Assembly (NCBI GenBank): GCA_964019135.1
Contig: OZ025253.1
Span: 37,746,548 to 37,810,547 of the forward strand
Source of the DNA: Arenicola marina
Taxonomy: Eukaryota; Annelida; Polychaeta; Arenicolidae
Direction of reading: 5' to 3'
DNA length: 64,000 nucleotides
Shown here: positions 37,521 through 50,545 of the stretch, piece by piece
Layout of the letters: the number at the start of each line of letters is the position of its first letter
Position numbering within the stretch: the stretch's first letter is position 1
Program-made: the position numbers and the translations under genes
Notes under the pieces: generated by a model
Database searches by the model: none
The model's input: only the letters and a program-made list of their open reading frames with translations
Told to the model about the DNA's origin: nothing

Positions 37521-38796
37521 ATAAACGAATGGGCTATGGTAACGGGACAATGCGTTATATTATGTTACTATATAATGATTAATTCTCAACAGACATTTCT
37601 AAGCCTCAATGTCAGCCACAATTTAGATTAGGTTTGTCTTTAAGACCACTCATTCATTTACGCATTATGTGATTATCTGTGCATGCATAGGCTACATACA
37701 AATATATATATATTTATCAATATATTAATATATATACCGTGTATATACCAAGATATCAATACATGTATCATTGTGTATTATTTGGTAATAACTTGTAAAA
37801 GTGAACAAATTTCTTGTTTCAATTATTGAACCTTTGGCTTGAAGCGACTCTTTTGATTGAGATTTAATGACATTTAGGGACGGATTTGTTAGGACGATAT
37901 CTTACATTGCTTAGATATGTAAGCGTCGATTTTGCGAAGTATGCGTTTGCAATCTGCCTGGAGCTCCTGCACCTGACTGAACCGCGGATAATAATGCTAA
38001 TGCCGACCGTTCTTTAGCCTTCGCAAATACTGCCGACAGGTAGACATGATTGTGTTTGTTCCCGAACGCAAAGCGCAATATTTATCTGCCATTATCAAGG
38101 CGTCAACTTAACATTTGTAACGGGTCGACAAATAAATTCTACTGCGCACACCCATGTCCCATTGCTCTGTGAACTACAGCTCGCTGGGCGATAATACAAC
38201 ATTATTCAATGATGATTCACGGTAACCATGAATCAGTGATGGAGGTGGGAACTGTTTGTGCCCTGGTCGATAATGCCCTTGATATTTGCCTCTGGGTGGG
38301 GATGCATGATTTAGGGGACACTGGAGCCCCCACCCCCTTCCAGACCCCTATTCGTTCCCGCAGATTTTATAAAGGGAGAGAAAGTATGAAATCCGGTTAG
38401 ATTAAGGTAACTAACATGTGCAGATCATGTTGTCTTCATCACCTGTACTTCACAATCTTATTTGGGTAAAATGCAAGATAAAAACTTCCAAGAAATCGTT
38501 CGAACTGTCCGCAGCTAAAACACAAGTTCAGGTACAAAATCCAATGTGTCAACAGTAGTCTTTTTAAGATAAAGATATTTCTACACTTGGTATATTGCTA
38601 TTATTTATTGAAGATACCACTGCTCGTTGCTCCCTCATCGAGTCGCTTGCTCAAAACGAACACGTGGAGAATGAGTCTGAGTATCTGTCCATGCGTTTAC
38701 CATACGATGTGGCGGCTGCAAATACCATACTCACTTTCTGGGACAGAGTTATGCTCCATACGGAGACATGACAATGACACCATGAGGCGAACAATA
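37521..38796. other. No gene recognised
   Basis: AT-rich with a TATATA microsatellite at 37700-37740. Small ORFs lack support. Confidence 0.5.
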
Positions 38797-39305
38797 TAAC
38801 CCCGGGGTGGGAGTGGTGGCTACCCCGGGATGGGTGGAAGAGACTACCCCGAAGTAGGTGGGGTGGCTACCCCGGGGTGGGTGGAGGAGACTACCCCGGG
38901 GTGGGTGGGGTGGCTACCCCGGGATGGGTGGAAGAGACTACCCCGAAGTAGGTGGGGTGGCTACCCCGGGGTGGGTGGAGGAGACTACCCGGGGGTGGTT
39001 GGGGTGGCTACCCCGGGATGGGTGGAGGAGACTACCCCGAAGTGGGTGGGGTGGCTACGGCGGGGTGGGTGGAGGAGACTACCCAGGGGTGGGTGGAGGA
39101 GACTACCCCGAGGTGGGTGGAGGAGACTACCCCGGGGTGGGTGGAGGAGACTACCCCGGGGTGGGTGGAGGAGACTACCCCGGGGTGGGTGGGGTGACTA
39201 CCCCGGGGTGGGTGGGGTGACTACCCCGGGGGTGGGCGGGGGACTGCCCCGGGGTGGGTGGAGGAGACTACCCCGGGGTGGGTGGGGTGACTACCCCGGG
39301 GTGTG
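38797..39305. repeat. G-rich minisatellite
   Basis: Units of GGGGTGGGTGGAGGAGACTA plus CCCC (24 bp), mixed at the start with a longer block containing GGGGTGGCTACCCCGG. Many GGGG and GGG runs could form G-quadruplexes on the plus strand. The glycine/arginine-rich ORFs are by-products. Confidence 0.93.
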
Positions 39306-40503
39306 TGGAACATAGTTCCGGAAAGAAATGCGGCCTCTAAGTAACCAAAATGGAATAAATTCGTCAGGTGCGTCATTCGTAAATGCTAAACGAATATATC
39401 TTCGATTAAAATCATTTTGAAATTTGCGTATAAAGGATAATTCTGATGGTTAAATTTGAAGTGGGGCAGAGGAAATATAGCCGGGAAATTGCGGAGTTCA
39501 CAGTGATGAAGCTGTGTTCTGAAGCCTCCTGCGGTATCTGAAGTTGTTTTATGGCTGACCGTGGTCACCATAATGGCTATAATCACCCATTAAAATCAAC
39601 GCCGGCATTCAATTACCCATTAAACCCAGTGTTTACGGCCTTAAAGCGACGTGGATGCTGACATTACTTTATTAAATATATATTTTACCTGACGGGCGTT
39701 CTGACCAACACACGAACTGTTTTAATTGACAGGCCAGATGATATGCCAAAATATAAAGCTGTTCCGATCGAGCCGAACTGCTAAAGGCAATCGGCAATTT
39801 AGTATTCGAATCTATGCCAAAGACACCATTATCGACATGTGTTTATCTATCGCCTTCCATACGATATAGATCGCGTCATTAATCCTTTACATGTGTGGTT
39901 TATGCATTAGCCGCAGCGTAGTGGGCCACGGAAGGTCACATCACGCCTGTTACATTATCACATATATGGACTAATATATTCAGTTACAGCTGATCCTGTC
40001 GGGGACTCAATCACTGTATGGGACGTCATAGGCTGCTCTATTTATAGACACTTTTATCCCGCTAAGTCGGTCATTTGTCGTCAGAAATATGCAACAACAG
40101 GCATATTAGGCCAACCAAAAAATCCAATGGTTTTCAGACCCAGCTGTAGATTATTTTTTTATCAATGGGAATGTGACTAACAAGGAACAAATAATTCCTA
40201 TCCATCTGATGCACTTCGCGGCAAATTGCCCAGAACTGGTTCTATAGGTAATCATTTGGTTGGCAACCGATATTATTGCCATATCAGATGTGTTCAGTCT
40301 CAAGTCTCAAAAGTAAATAAAATGATGATTGATTTTATTTTGATATTGACAACGCATGTTTCAAATAGCGGTCCGGTTTATTGCCTTAACGGGTACCGAT
40401 GAAGTGATTATTGTCTTAGGCCCGTTTTGGCACACACTGAATAAATTAGGCCAAGAAAAATATATAATTTGCTCCAGATTATATCGTTCAGTCTGGGTAC
40501 GTA
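39306..40503. other. No gene recognised
   Basis: No supported features. Confidence 0.5.
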
Positions 40504-40695
40504 ATGATCTGCTGGTCTCATGAGAGCTTAACGGCACGAGGGTCGGTGGTTCGAGCCCCGTTGTGGCCATGTCTGTGTGGTCGCAGGATAAAGATCCCAT
40601 GTCTTTCTTCGCAAAGAGTAGGAGGTTACCACCGGGACATGGCTCCGTGTCTTCCCTTCCTTCTCCCATTGACGCGATATATATAGCCCAAAGTA
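40504..40695 (+). mobile_element. tRNA-derived SINE, family A, second copy
   Basis: Box A-like TGGTCTCATGAGAGCTTAAC and box B GGTTCGAGCCCC (40548-40559) are followed by a body sharing GTGGTCGCAGGATAA, TTCTTCGCAAAGAG, GGACATGGCTCC and CCTTCTCCCATTGACGCGA with the copy at 13683-13890. Confidence 0.82.
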
Positions 40696-41364
40696 GTTAA
40701 AGCGTCCTAAATATACAAACAACCAAGCAACCTAATGATCTGCTGCATAGTGTTCCACCCACTCTGCCACGGAGGCCACGGAACAGAGGCTCACACAGAC
40801 CAACGCTAGGCAACAAGCAAAGTCGCCAGCCAAGTCACTTTGAAGCTAATTCGTCGTGATTTGATTGAGATTTAACGGCAACTATGTAGTTTCTGGCCCA
40901 AGAATAACTCTCACGGATTATACACCTTTTGCAACTTTTGACAATGCCACTTGAGCCAGAAACAGAAGTGCTTTCACCGGGCCTTAATGAATTCACACCG
41001 GTGTCAAATCTGCTGTCATAGCGTGTGAGTCGTGACCCGGTGAAAGTGATCCAAAAATACAATATTGGACACAGGCGACCCATCCTGACATTCACCCCCC
41101 CCCCCCTTCATGTCATTTAAGGTCCCTGTCAGGTGTGGACAGAGATGTTGAAACCCTACGCCACTCACATCATGCTGGTGATGGGGGTGACGGGGTGAGG
41201 TGGTGGCGGTGGTGTTGGTGGTGGTTGGGGGAGGGGACCAATGCGGAACCAGCGAAACCAATACCACATATATATGGATCGATGCCGGCAAAAAATTGAT
41301 TTTCTTCTTTTTCACCCTACACTGATCAATACATGAAGGACGATTGATGTTGGTTCAACTCGAT
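40696..41364. other. No gene recognised
   Basis: A short C run at 41093-41107 and a T/G-rich stretch at 41160-41235. Nothing else can be supported. Confidence 0.5.
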
Positions 41365-41450
41365 ATATATGTATGTGTATATATGCATATATATATTTAT
41401 ATATATATATATACATGTATATATATATATACATACATATATATATCGGG
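41365..41450. repeat. TA/TATATG microsatellite
   Basis: Alternating TATATA, TGTA and CATA runs. Confidence 0.95.
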
Positions 41451-41579
41451 ACCCAGGGAAGGTCATCGAATCATCACTGGAAATAAGAAACATACACTGA
41501 CCGGAAGCACAATATATACATACTGCCAGTGTCAGCGACGTGCTCACGCCCCCCCCCCCCTCTCCCGACCCTTTCAGCA

Positions 41580-41850
41580 CCTCACCTCCCGCTTCGCAGC
41601 TCCGATATCACAGTTCACAGTTTTCAGTTCATCGATCACTGCTCACAGCTCCCAGTCATAAGCTCACAGTTCACAATTCACAAGTGGCGGAACACAATAC
41701 TTAGGCTCACAGTTCACAGTTCTCAGCTCACAGCATATATCTCCCAACTCATGGCTCACAGTTAACAGTTCTCAGCTCACAGCTCACAACTCATAGTTCA
41801 CAGTGCACAGCTAGCAAAGTACAATTCACAATTCACAGCTTGATTTGCTG
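41580..41850. repeat. Degenerate 8-10 bp repeat tract
   Basis: Many copies of CTCACAGTT, TTCACAGTT and CAGCTCACA with irregular spacing. Confidence 0.85.
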
Positions 41851-43031
41851 TATGCTGCTGTCATATATTTATATTTGTAAATAAACGGTATTCCCGTTCG
41901 CATTCAGATTTCTCGTCGGCGCTAAAGCTGGCTTACAAGTTGAGGTGTCGATCTGCTTATATCAGTTGTATATATATATATCTAATCACTACTCTATCAC
42001 GTCGACAAACCAGCCATAGAAGCGTGTTCATAAGCTTGGAGCTTCTACCACACCCTGTCTTGTAATAAAGCCCCGGAGACATAAAATCGGGCTGTTTAGG
42101 TGCAGGCCCACCATGGACATAGGAGACCAGCGAGTGGATCAACATTCCAATGTCATACAGTGTCGATGTAGTGAGCGCAACCATTGATCTGTGAGGGTTC
42201 CTAAGCAAACTGGTCCTTGTCAATCACAACGCCCACACCTAGCAACACGGGCGACTAGCCTGAGGACAATGTGCTTGTAAGGAAACGCCCCCTATTACGG
42301 TTGGGAATGTTGGATTGATCTAGATCAGAATTACCAGTTCCGGGGGCGGGCGGGGGGGGGGGGGGGTGGGGGGGCGGATCTAGACCCATAACAATGAGGG
42401 TGGGGGCTGAGGTGTAGAGAGACGGGTGACGGGGGAGAGGTGAACCAACAATAATGGCAGGATTACAAAGAAAATCGTCAGCCAGCAGTTTTGTTTTGTC
42501 TCGTCCGTAGATTTATGTGAGTCTGTCTTGTGTTAAAATACCACAGGACCGAAGGTAGTTTGATGGGGGGGGGGGGGGTTACATACATGTATGATAGAAA
42601 ATGCCAATATATCCAATATATTGACGGTTAAAAATTAAATTGACCCTATCATAGGCGGGATTCAAAAAGCCGCGCACAGCATAGTCACAAGCCAAAATCA
42701 ACCAACAAGAAACACATCAACAAGCAGATTTCATGGACAAATAGCGAATATGAAAATGTGATTGCAGGGATGGGGGGTGGAAAAAAGAAAAACACGGATT
42801 GAAAGGAAACAGGAAAATAAAAACGTCCATCTTGTTTTGACTCTGACCGGAAACGGGAAGAGCTAGTCCCCGATTGGTTCATAAAAGAATGTAAGACTAA
42901 AAACCGTGAGACATGTAGTTCGATCGTACAATGATGACCGATAGTCGACTTCCCCCCCACCCCACCCAACCCCCATTAACGTTGCAAAAACTTATTTTAC
43001 GTGATTAACAGGTTTGTTTTGTTTTCGCCAG
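41851..43031. other. No gene recognised; G runs
   Basis: Long G-rich tracts at about 42341-42375 and 42565-42578. The last bases before 43032 (TTTGTTTTGTTTTCGCCAG) look like a 3' splice site. Confidence 0.5.
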
Positions 43032-43900
43032 GAGCCGTTGTTGCTGTCCGTGTAGAAGAGGAGATGGCCGGGGACTGGTCATCGTGGGCCACGAAGGGCA
43101 AAAATACAATCCATCTGATTCCCCAGCACAGGAAGCCACCAGTCGATTATTATCCAATCACGCCCAGAACTTGCACGGGCTGCGGGGCATCTGCCGCAGC
43201 GCCCTCTATCCGAGACTCGAGGCACGTATCACGTGGTGGGGCCGCTAAATCCCGGGATCGCATGTCGGGATTGGAGTTGTGGCTTCCGCGGGAAGGACCG
43301 CCCGGTGATCCAGATGGGACGCGTTCTGGAGCGGACATCAGGGTGGCGGCGTCAGAGCTGGCCGCGGATATGTCTCGACTTCAGCGCGTTCAGGAGTGGT
43401 TACGGCGCTCCTATAAGCTTCCGTACGGAGCCAGCTCCCCGCGCATGCTCGAGAAGGAGTGTGATCGAGGGAGGAGGCGCCAAGTGCCCAGGGTAGCGGT
43501 CATTCACCAGCAGGAGGACGGATTCCACCACCTGGGGAATCCCGCGTCGTCGGCTCTGCCCCGCATCGCCATGGCAACGCCGCTGCGTCTCCCCGATGAC
43601 GTCAGCAGCACGTACCTGCGCAGAGGCGTCGCCGCGCAGTATCACGGTCGCAGCGATAGCTTCACGCAGTGCCTTCACTCCGGGGCGGAACACTCTCTGC
43701 GCCAGGGGGCGGGCCCCATCGCCCGGCCGTACACCCCGCCACAGGACCTCCGTCACCAGCAGACCACGCGCTACGGGAGGGAGGCCATGTACGGGTACCG
43801 GGACCCCGCCGGCCAGGGAGCCTCGCAGGCCTACGACGACCTCAGGGAACGGACCAATGACCTACAGGAGAGGGCCAGAGACTTGATACAACGTCCATGA
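43032..43900 (+). CDS. Long coding exon of an unrecognised protein
   Basis: The exon is open for 289 codons to TGA at 43898-43900, GC-rich, and preceded by a good acceptor, so it is probably a terminal exon entered in phase 1. If it is instead a first exon, an ATG at about 43064 (GAGATGG, encoding MAGDWSSWATKG) is the best start. Seen in it: TCTGCGASAA (two Cys), an Arg-rich region, an amphipathic stretch LQRVQEWLRRSYKLPYG, HHLGNP and LRLPDDVSSTYLRR, and a C-terminal helix-like DLRERTNDLQERARDLIQRP. No signal peptide or membrane segment is present, suggesting an intracellular protein. Overlapping ORFs on both strands come from high GC. No family recognised. Confidence 0.7.
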
Positions 43901-43960
43901 TAGGATCACGGATCCTGAAGTAGAGACCATACAAGAAGGCAAGATAACAAACCTACAGCT

Positions 43961-44580
43961 TGAAGCTGGGTGAATATATCAACTTCTTAGCGTTCTTCCT
44001 GAGGCGTTAAAACTACAACGTAAAGCTGGGTGAAGATACCAACTTCTTAGCGTTCTTCCTGAGGCGTTAAAACTACAACGTAAAGCTGGGTGAAGATATC
44101 AACTTCTTAGCGCCCTTCCTGATTCGTCAAAGTTACAGCTTGAAGCTGGGTAAAGATTCTAACTTCTTAGCGTTCTTCCTGATTCGTCAAAGTTACAGCT
44201 TGAAGCTGGGTAAAGATTCTAACTTCTTAGCGTTCTTCCTGATTCGTCAAAGCTACAGCTTGAAGTTGGGTAAAGATTCTAACTTCTTAGCGTTCTTCCT
44301 GATTCGTCAAAGCTACAGCTTGAAGTTGGGTAAAGATTCTAACTTCTTAGCGTTCTTCCTGATTCGTCAAAGCTACAGCTTGAAGTTGGGTAAAGATTCT
44401 AACTTCTTAGCGTTCTTCCTGATTCGTCAAAGCTACAGCTTGAAGTTTGGTAAAGATTCTAACTTCTTCGCGTTCTTCCTGATGCATCAAAGCTACAGCT
44501 TGAAGCTGGGTGAAGATACCAACATGTTAGCCCCCTTCCTGAGGGGTCAAAGCAACAGCCTGAAGCTGGGTGAAGTCCCT
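43961..44580 (+). repeat. 60-bp tandem array, about ten copies
   Basis: The period is exactly 60. The unit contains AACTTCTTAGCGTTCTTCCT, GATTCGTCAAAGCTACAGCT and TGAAGTTGGGTAAAGATTCT. It starts about 60 bp after the stop of the 43900 gene and may lie in its 3' UTR. The first units carry GAGGCGTTAA, with an in-frame TAA; later ones are open in one frame (155 codons), which I treat as chance. Confidence 0.93.
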
Positions 44581-44606
44581 ATATATATATCACACACCAT
44601 GACCTA

Positions 44607-44665
44607 ACAAATACGCTGCAAATCTATCGTATTGTAAACGCAGACGGCCGCATACCAACCAACCG
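44607..44665 (+). mobile_element. Possible relic of a non-LTR element 3' tail
   Basis: GCTGCAAATCTATCGT followed by CGCAGACGGCCGCATACCAA resembles the 3' UTR of the LINE fragment at 52745-52795 (GCTGCAAATCCATCGT, CGCAGACGGACGGATGCCAA). Confidence 0.45.
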
Positions 44666-46302
44666 GTCTGAAGCGGCCACATCTCGCCAGTGAGCGGAAC
44701 CACACATTAATTTCATTGGAAACCATTGGCCTGAAGCACCAGGAACAGATGACCGTATTTGTGTAAACCAGTTCTGTAATTATGACTTTTGAATTCGTCC
44801 GTTATGTGATACTTGAGACTGTCATAACTACAAATGGCGTAGAAATAAAGTTCCAATCGTTTTTTGCGCTGACACGTTTGATTATAATTCGCTTATTAAT
44901 GAGTTATAATCTGAGTGACCAAGACGCAAGAGAAAGACAACTCACACATCATGGACAAAATGACAATATTCCCCTGAAATAGATGTGTTTGTGGGATGGT
45001 GGAGGTGGGGGGAGTGGCTGTTCTTCTTTTATTACAAACTCGATCCCTTTAAAATTACATTCGAGCTCACATAAACCAATACAAAGTCTAATGTCATTAT
45101 GCATAATTTACATAACTCATTCATTCACCGCTAACCAAAAAAGGTTTTATTTCAGATGCAAGAAACGTTTCAAAATAGTTATGGTAAAATCACGTTATGG
45201 ACGTCGTTTCGACGTTTTTTCTTAATAATATTTTAGGATTCTATCCAATAACCCAAACTAACCGATAAGTAACTGAAATCAACACCTCGTTCTGTAGCCA
45301 GCTGTTAGCGAGATAGACACAGCGTTAGGCGTGGCATAGGATTAATACAGACTACACCCTCATATCGATGTAGCTCATAACGATTATGTCATCATTGCCA
45401 GGCTCACAAGAGGTCAAGAGATCGGTTGACTCGCCCACGTAAAGTCAACCAAGTCAACTGGCACGGAGCGACCGAATGTTCTATCCACTTTATGAATAAT
45501 CAATTCACACTCGAAGTTATGACAAAGGCAAACGCCCAGCACGGCGTCATTGACACGTGATACGTTCCGAGTCGTCGATAACCATGTTCGGCAGCTTTAA
45601 ATACACCACTGTACAAATTTAGCGTGAATTCAGAGACCAAATACCGAAATACCGGATTGTGCTTGATGGGTGTCAATGTTTGATGAATAAATAGCGAGGC
45701 GACTGTGATGCGAAAACCATTCTAAATCGACAGTTAGGGATGAGTTATGAAACAGTTGGTGCCACGCTAAAACAACTTTAGCTCATATTAATCTTGTGTG
45801 TTTCCACGCTGATATTATCGAGCTGTAACGCCCAAATAGTACAATGGAATACTTTTTCCACTTGTTTTCGCACATGCCGATTTTAATTCTGGGAGCGAGG
45901 CAAGTGACGTCAAAGGAGAATACAAACGCGTGTGCTTTTAGATTGAGACCCAGATTCTCTCTGCTAATTGGTTTGAACTCAACGAAAAACACTCAACCAT
46001 CAGAACAATACACGCCCTCGACAACAGATGCCTACGCACTGCATCAAGGCTCACCTGTCAATCTTGTTACATCATTGGGGAATTTCTAAATAACGCTCAG
46101 ATGCATTGTTCCCAGAATTAAACCCATGGGGCTTCACTTTTGCTACGTTGACGAACGCGTTTATGGCGATATCGTGGAATAAAAACTATAAACTCCCATT
46201 AAAACAAAATCTTATTTGTTTGTCTTCCCTAAACGAAGTCAACTCTGCGCTGAACAAAATCGCGGTACGAACACTTTAATATTCCTTGGAACGGCAAACA
46301 CC
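44666..46302. other. No gene recognised
   Basis: AT-rich intergenic DNA with no supported ORF. Confidence 0.5.
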
Positions 46303-46366
46303 ACTCTTCAAGTTGGGTGTAGATGGCAATTTGTCACCCCTTTTGCTGAGGCGTCAAAACTATAAT
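46303..46366 (+). repeat. Single diverged unit of the 60-bp repeat
   Basis: CTTCAAGTTGGGTGTAGATG then TGCTGAGGCGTCAAAACTAT aligns over one full unit with the array at 43961-44580, 1.7 kb away. Confidence 0.7.
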
Positions 46367-47035
46367 AGACAAACGTATATCCTCGGCGAGGTTAAGAAGG
46401 GAATGAAGTAGGTGTGAGCTGTAAAGGCAGTGTCCTAAAATAAAAAAAAACGGATGCAGTGCCGAAAATCGTTGGTAGACGTTTTTGTTTTCATCAATAT
46501 TAATTGCGTTTCGATTTACTTAAAATATTAAAATATCGCATTCGGTTCCAAAAATAGAAAATAAAAGGTAAACAAAAGTGTACGTCGCTGATTGGGATAA
46601 CGTGAATATATAGTAATGTTCCTATATGCTGATTTGATTTCAAAATGTATCTGATTGTTTATTGTATTATTTTGAACAAATAACAAATAACGCACAGGCA
46701 AATTTCACAGAACTACCTCTTGTTCTACCAGCCTATTTGCAGTCTCGTACTTAGTACGAAGCGTTTGCCTCGGTATGCGATATCGCGAACATGGAAAGGG
46801 TCAATATAGAGATAAACCATGACTCATGGAGTAACTTCTCAGCGTAGAAACATTATTATTCTGTATGAACATCATTTGCATAGGTGGAGCTGAAAACGAC
46901 TTGCCTAGCAAAACACACTCGACTATACGCCTTCAACAACGACGGGGGATAGCCGAGTGTTGACTGACAGCTTTACATGAATTACAAGTGCAACACAAAT
47001 GTTGGACTGTCGCTATAAAAAGTCATGCACTACGA
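46367..47035. other. No gene recognised
   Basis: No supported features. Confidence 0.5.
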
Positions 47036-47290
47036 AACAGTTCATTGGAATTCATTGGATTTCATTGGATTTCATTGGATTTCATTGGATTTCATTGGAT
47101 TGGATTACATTGGATTGGATTGGATTACATTGGATTGGATTGGATTTCATTGGATTTCATTGGATTTCATTGGATTGGATTACATTGGATTTCATTGGAT
47201 TTCAATGGATTGGATTACATTGGATTGGATTGGATTACATTGGATTTCATTGGATTTCATTGGATTTCATTGGATTTCATTGGATTTTTC
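47036..47290. repeat. TTCATTGGAT / TACATTGGAT simple satellite
   Basis: Mixed 10-bp (TTTCATTGGA) and 5-bp (TTGGA) units. All three forward frames stay open because the repeat has no stops. Confidence 0.95.
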
Positions 47291-48078
47291 TCATGTCACT
47301 GTGAGTAATTTCAATAAGCCCTTCAATAAGATGTCCTGCCAAACATGAAGAGACCCTACACATTATTGCATAACTACTCAATTCTGGCTTGTAACTTGCA
47401 ATAACTCGTTCAACAAAATTACCATATTAAAGAGCTGCAGGCTCGTGACTCTCAGGGAAACGATCCGCTGCTTCGAATGACGCTAATTTTACACACTTTT
47501 ATAGAGCGAGAACGAATTATATGTACCCCATGGAAAGCAATCGGTAGAATTTGGTCTACTTTAGTATTTGTTTCCCGCTGTCAGTGGGCGTCAACAGCAC
47601 TCATGTGTTGATCCATCCATATATCAAAATGTCAATTACCCTACCTGTCACATGATGGCCACATCATATCGACACTCCCCGATAGTTGCGAGAGAACCAA
47701 CGGTCATAGCCGTCAGTACAATAATGTGACGGGTGAAGATTATTCCAGTTTAAGGGATGGTGATGTTTTGGCACTTTTTGACTGACCTGTTTTTGTTTTT
47801 TTGTTTTTTTGTTGTATTTTGGGGCACCGGTTGGGTTTGTTTACTGACGGATCAAGGGCATTCGCTTTTACACAGATGGGTGCTACTCAGATATGTAGCG
47901 CCTGATGGCAAATGTGAAAAAAATGAAAAGTGGAAGAGCTGGTGTTGAGTACCTCCGGTAAATGATTAAATTAAAATGATTAATAGATAGATAATTGCGC
48001 GACAATTCTATACGGGCAATGCGATTCACGTCATTTAAATTAAGCACATTTTTTTACATTATTATTATCGGCACGTTC
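47291..48078. other. No gene recognised
   Basis: No supported features. Confidence 0.5.
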
Positions 48079-48200
48079 CTTATGTCCGAATATCGACACT
48101 TTCTTTATGTCCGAATATCGACACTTTCTTTATGTCCGAGTATCGACACTTTCTTTATGTCCGAATATTTTTTTAATGTTCGACACTTTCTGAATGTCAG
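48079..48200. repeat. About 25-bp tandem repeat, four to five copies
   Basis: Units of TATGTCCGAATATCGACACT plus TTCTT. Confidence 0.9.
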
Positions 48201-48364
48201 AATGGCAAAACCTTCTCCTTACCGGACCCGTGACATATTTATCTTTTATCTTTTATCTTGATTATCTTTAATCGCAGCACACCTTTGTGACGCAGTGTGT
48301 AGCTTCGAACTGGCCATGGCTTTCGAATAAAACATGTTTATTTGACCTTAATAGGGTGGTGGGT

Positions 48365-48655
48365 ACCATTTCCGATCTCCGCGATTGGCATCCAGGAATT
48401 CCTTGGAGATTCGCGATTAGCTCTTGGCAATTTGTGGGGATCGTTATCCGTACAATATCTGGGTCAAAGCGAAGACCATTTGCCTATTTACCGCGATCCG
48501 CTATAGCAGTATGCGAATTCCTCGATATTCGCGATATCACCATTAAGGTGTTTTTTTGCGCGCCCAGCATTAACATGTCCTCATCTTGGTGATTCGATAT
48601 TACTCTCCCTAATTATTGGGGATTCGCGATTCAGAGGGGGTATTCCCCTTTCCCC
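48365..48655 (+). repeat. Dispersed repeat R1, copy 2
   Basis: Parallel to 13949-14226 over its whole length, with scattered substitutions and small indels. Confidence 0.85.
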
Positions 48656-48854
48656 CTTTACGTATAATTCATGTTACCATTCGGCCTAATCTTCTCTTTA
48701 GCGTATTATGCACAAAACCAGATATTGGTTTTGTGTTGTAGTTGACGGCGCCATAATCACGGAAGCGAGATATCATTTAAATGATTACCACCACCCACCC
48801 GTATAGTGACGTAGCTACCATTGATGATATTTATCAGCAGTGCTGCAAGTAACG

Positions 48855-48992
48855 TTTAAAGGAAACCGCCAGCCTGGCCTCTAACGCTGTTTTACCGATT
48901 CATATAATACCGAAGTGTCTGTCCTCCAAATTACAGAATTTTCCGTCCTGTCTGTAGATCGCAATAGAATTTTGGAAATAACTGCCAGCCAC
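48855..48992 (+). repeat. Dispersed repeat R2, copy 2
   Basis: Parallel to 23186-23335. It lies 200 bp from R1 copy 2; at the R1 copy in gene M no R2 follows. Confidence 0.8.
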
Positions 48993-50545
48993 GGGGGGAG
49001 GGGGGTCCACTAAAAACTTGCGACCGGGTGGGGAGGGGGGCGCCACCTCAGATAGCGTTCTTCCTCTAAAAGTGCGGGAGGGCGGTTGGGGGGGGGGGGG
49101 CTTCACGCCTCAGATGGCCTAAATTTTGCATTGAAAAACTAAAAAAAATCTCAGAAAGGGGGGGTGGGGGAGGGGGGGGGGGTCTGGACCGCCTGGAGCC
49201 GCCCCTGAGCTCTATCATCTATGACAAATGACCGAACCGTTCGCCTAGTTCATGTCAACAAACGCATTAAAAAAAAATTATTCGGGGAGAAAAAAAAATG
49301 CTGTATTTCATCATATATTTGCCTACATCAATGTCTGCAAACACCAGCAAATGGGGTTTTTTTCGGCTCCACTCTGCCAATAACATCAGGTCACGATTAA
49401 TAACCAGGTTTGTGCCTCCCTGATTGGTCTATTCGAATGCCCCTCATTAGTATGCGAACATTAAATTGAGGAATTACGAGTTCTGGGCCCGTGAATGACG
49501 TGTGATGGCCTCCTGTTTCACTGATTCTGGCGGGTAATAAAACCTCTAAACTTCTTCAAACAAAACATGTGAGATCGATAAGTAATGGTTTATATGCAAA
49601 ATTACGTCGATACTTCCTCCTGAAATTCAAATGATCGGAACGAAAGCATGGTGAACAGTAATATGTGAATTCGCTGTTGTGAACCTCGTAAAATAAATAA
49701 AGTTTATATAAAAAAAGCCAAACAAAAAACGAAACCATGTTGCGAACCAATAGAATCTGACGTTACGCCCTGGTCGTCGTGTGACTGAGAAGTGGCTCCA
49801 CCTACCGAGAATACCTAACGATTTGCCTGACGCCAGAAGGGAGGCGATAGGCTGTGACCGCCCTATCGCCCTATCGCGTCATCGATTAGGTCGTTATTCC
49901 ATCGATTTGGGCTGCGTAAAACGCTTGGCATTGCAAGGCCAGGATAGACTCCATCCAAATCGTCCGCCCTTTGGCATTTGCTGGGTGAACACTGATTTAC
50001 TTTCTCACCACCATATAGGATGACGCACCATCCTTGCACAGCGTGGAAACTTTGCGCGGGTCGATGGGTCACGCTGCAACAATCCCCCAGGTGGTAGCGC
50101 GAGCCGCAACATGGTAAATTGACTGGACACTGTCAATACAAGCGTTGTATCATCGTGTCGCTGGCCAATACAGCTCGATCAGTCGCCGAAGTGAGAGATA
50201 CAGAACGGTCAGGAGGGGCTCGTGTTCAGGGCGATTTGCGTTTGAACGGATATTCATGAACAGTCTGGAGCAGAATTGGAACAAACAGCGCGATAGCGAA
50301 GTTAATCTTGCTTGCTATCTACCGACTCGCGAGTGGCTTGACAATTAATGGCATACATATATTGCAAAGGAAACAGGTCGTTTTGTCGCTTAGACCTACA
50401 AACCAGCCGAACAATAGGACGCTTGGAACTAGATCTCATGTTGCTTTAAAGTTCATATACGGATAAGGATAAAGCAAACACAAGTGTAAATACTACACAC
50501 AAACCAATCACCGGAGCGGAAGAAGAACTAGGAGAAGGCGGAAGA
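48993..50545. other. G-runs, then unassigned DNA upstream of gene P
   Basis: Guanine tracts at 48996-49045, 49085-49100 and 49158-49182, then DNA without a recognisable gene. The gene P promoter may lie near its end. Confidence 0.45.

Noticed and set aside
38830-39315. Glycine/arginine-rich 161-aa ORF
   Set aside because: Product of the G-rich minisatellite; three frames give similar ORFs.
44140-44607. 155-aa ORF with a 20-residue repeat, possible repeat protein
   Set aside because: The first array units have in-frame stops, there is no start context or splice support, and a period divisible by three explains the open frame.
47025-47348. ORFs of FIGFHWISLD type
   Set aside because: Simple TTCATTGGAT satellite, open in all forward frames.
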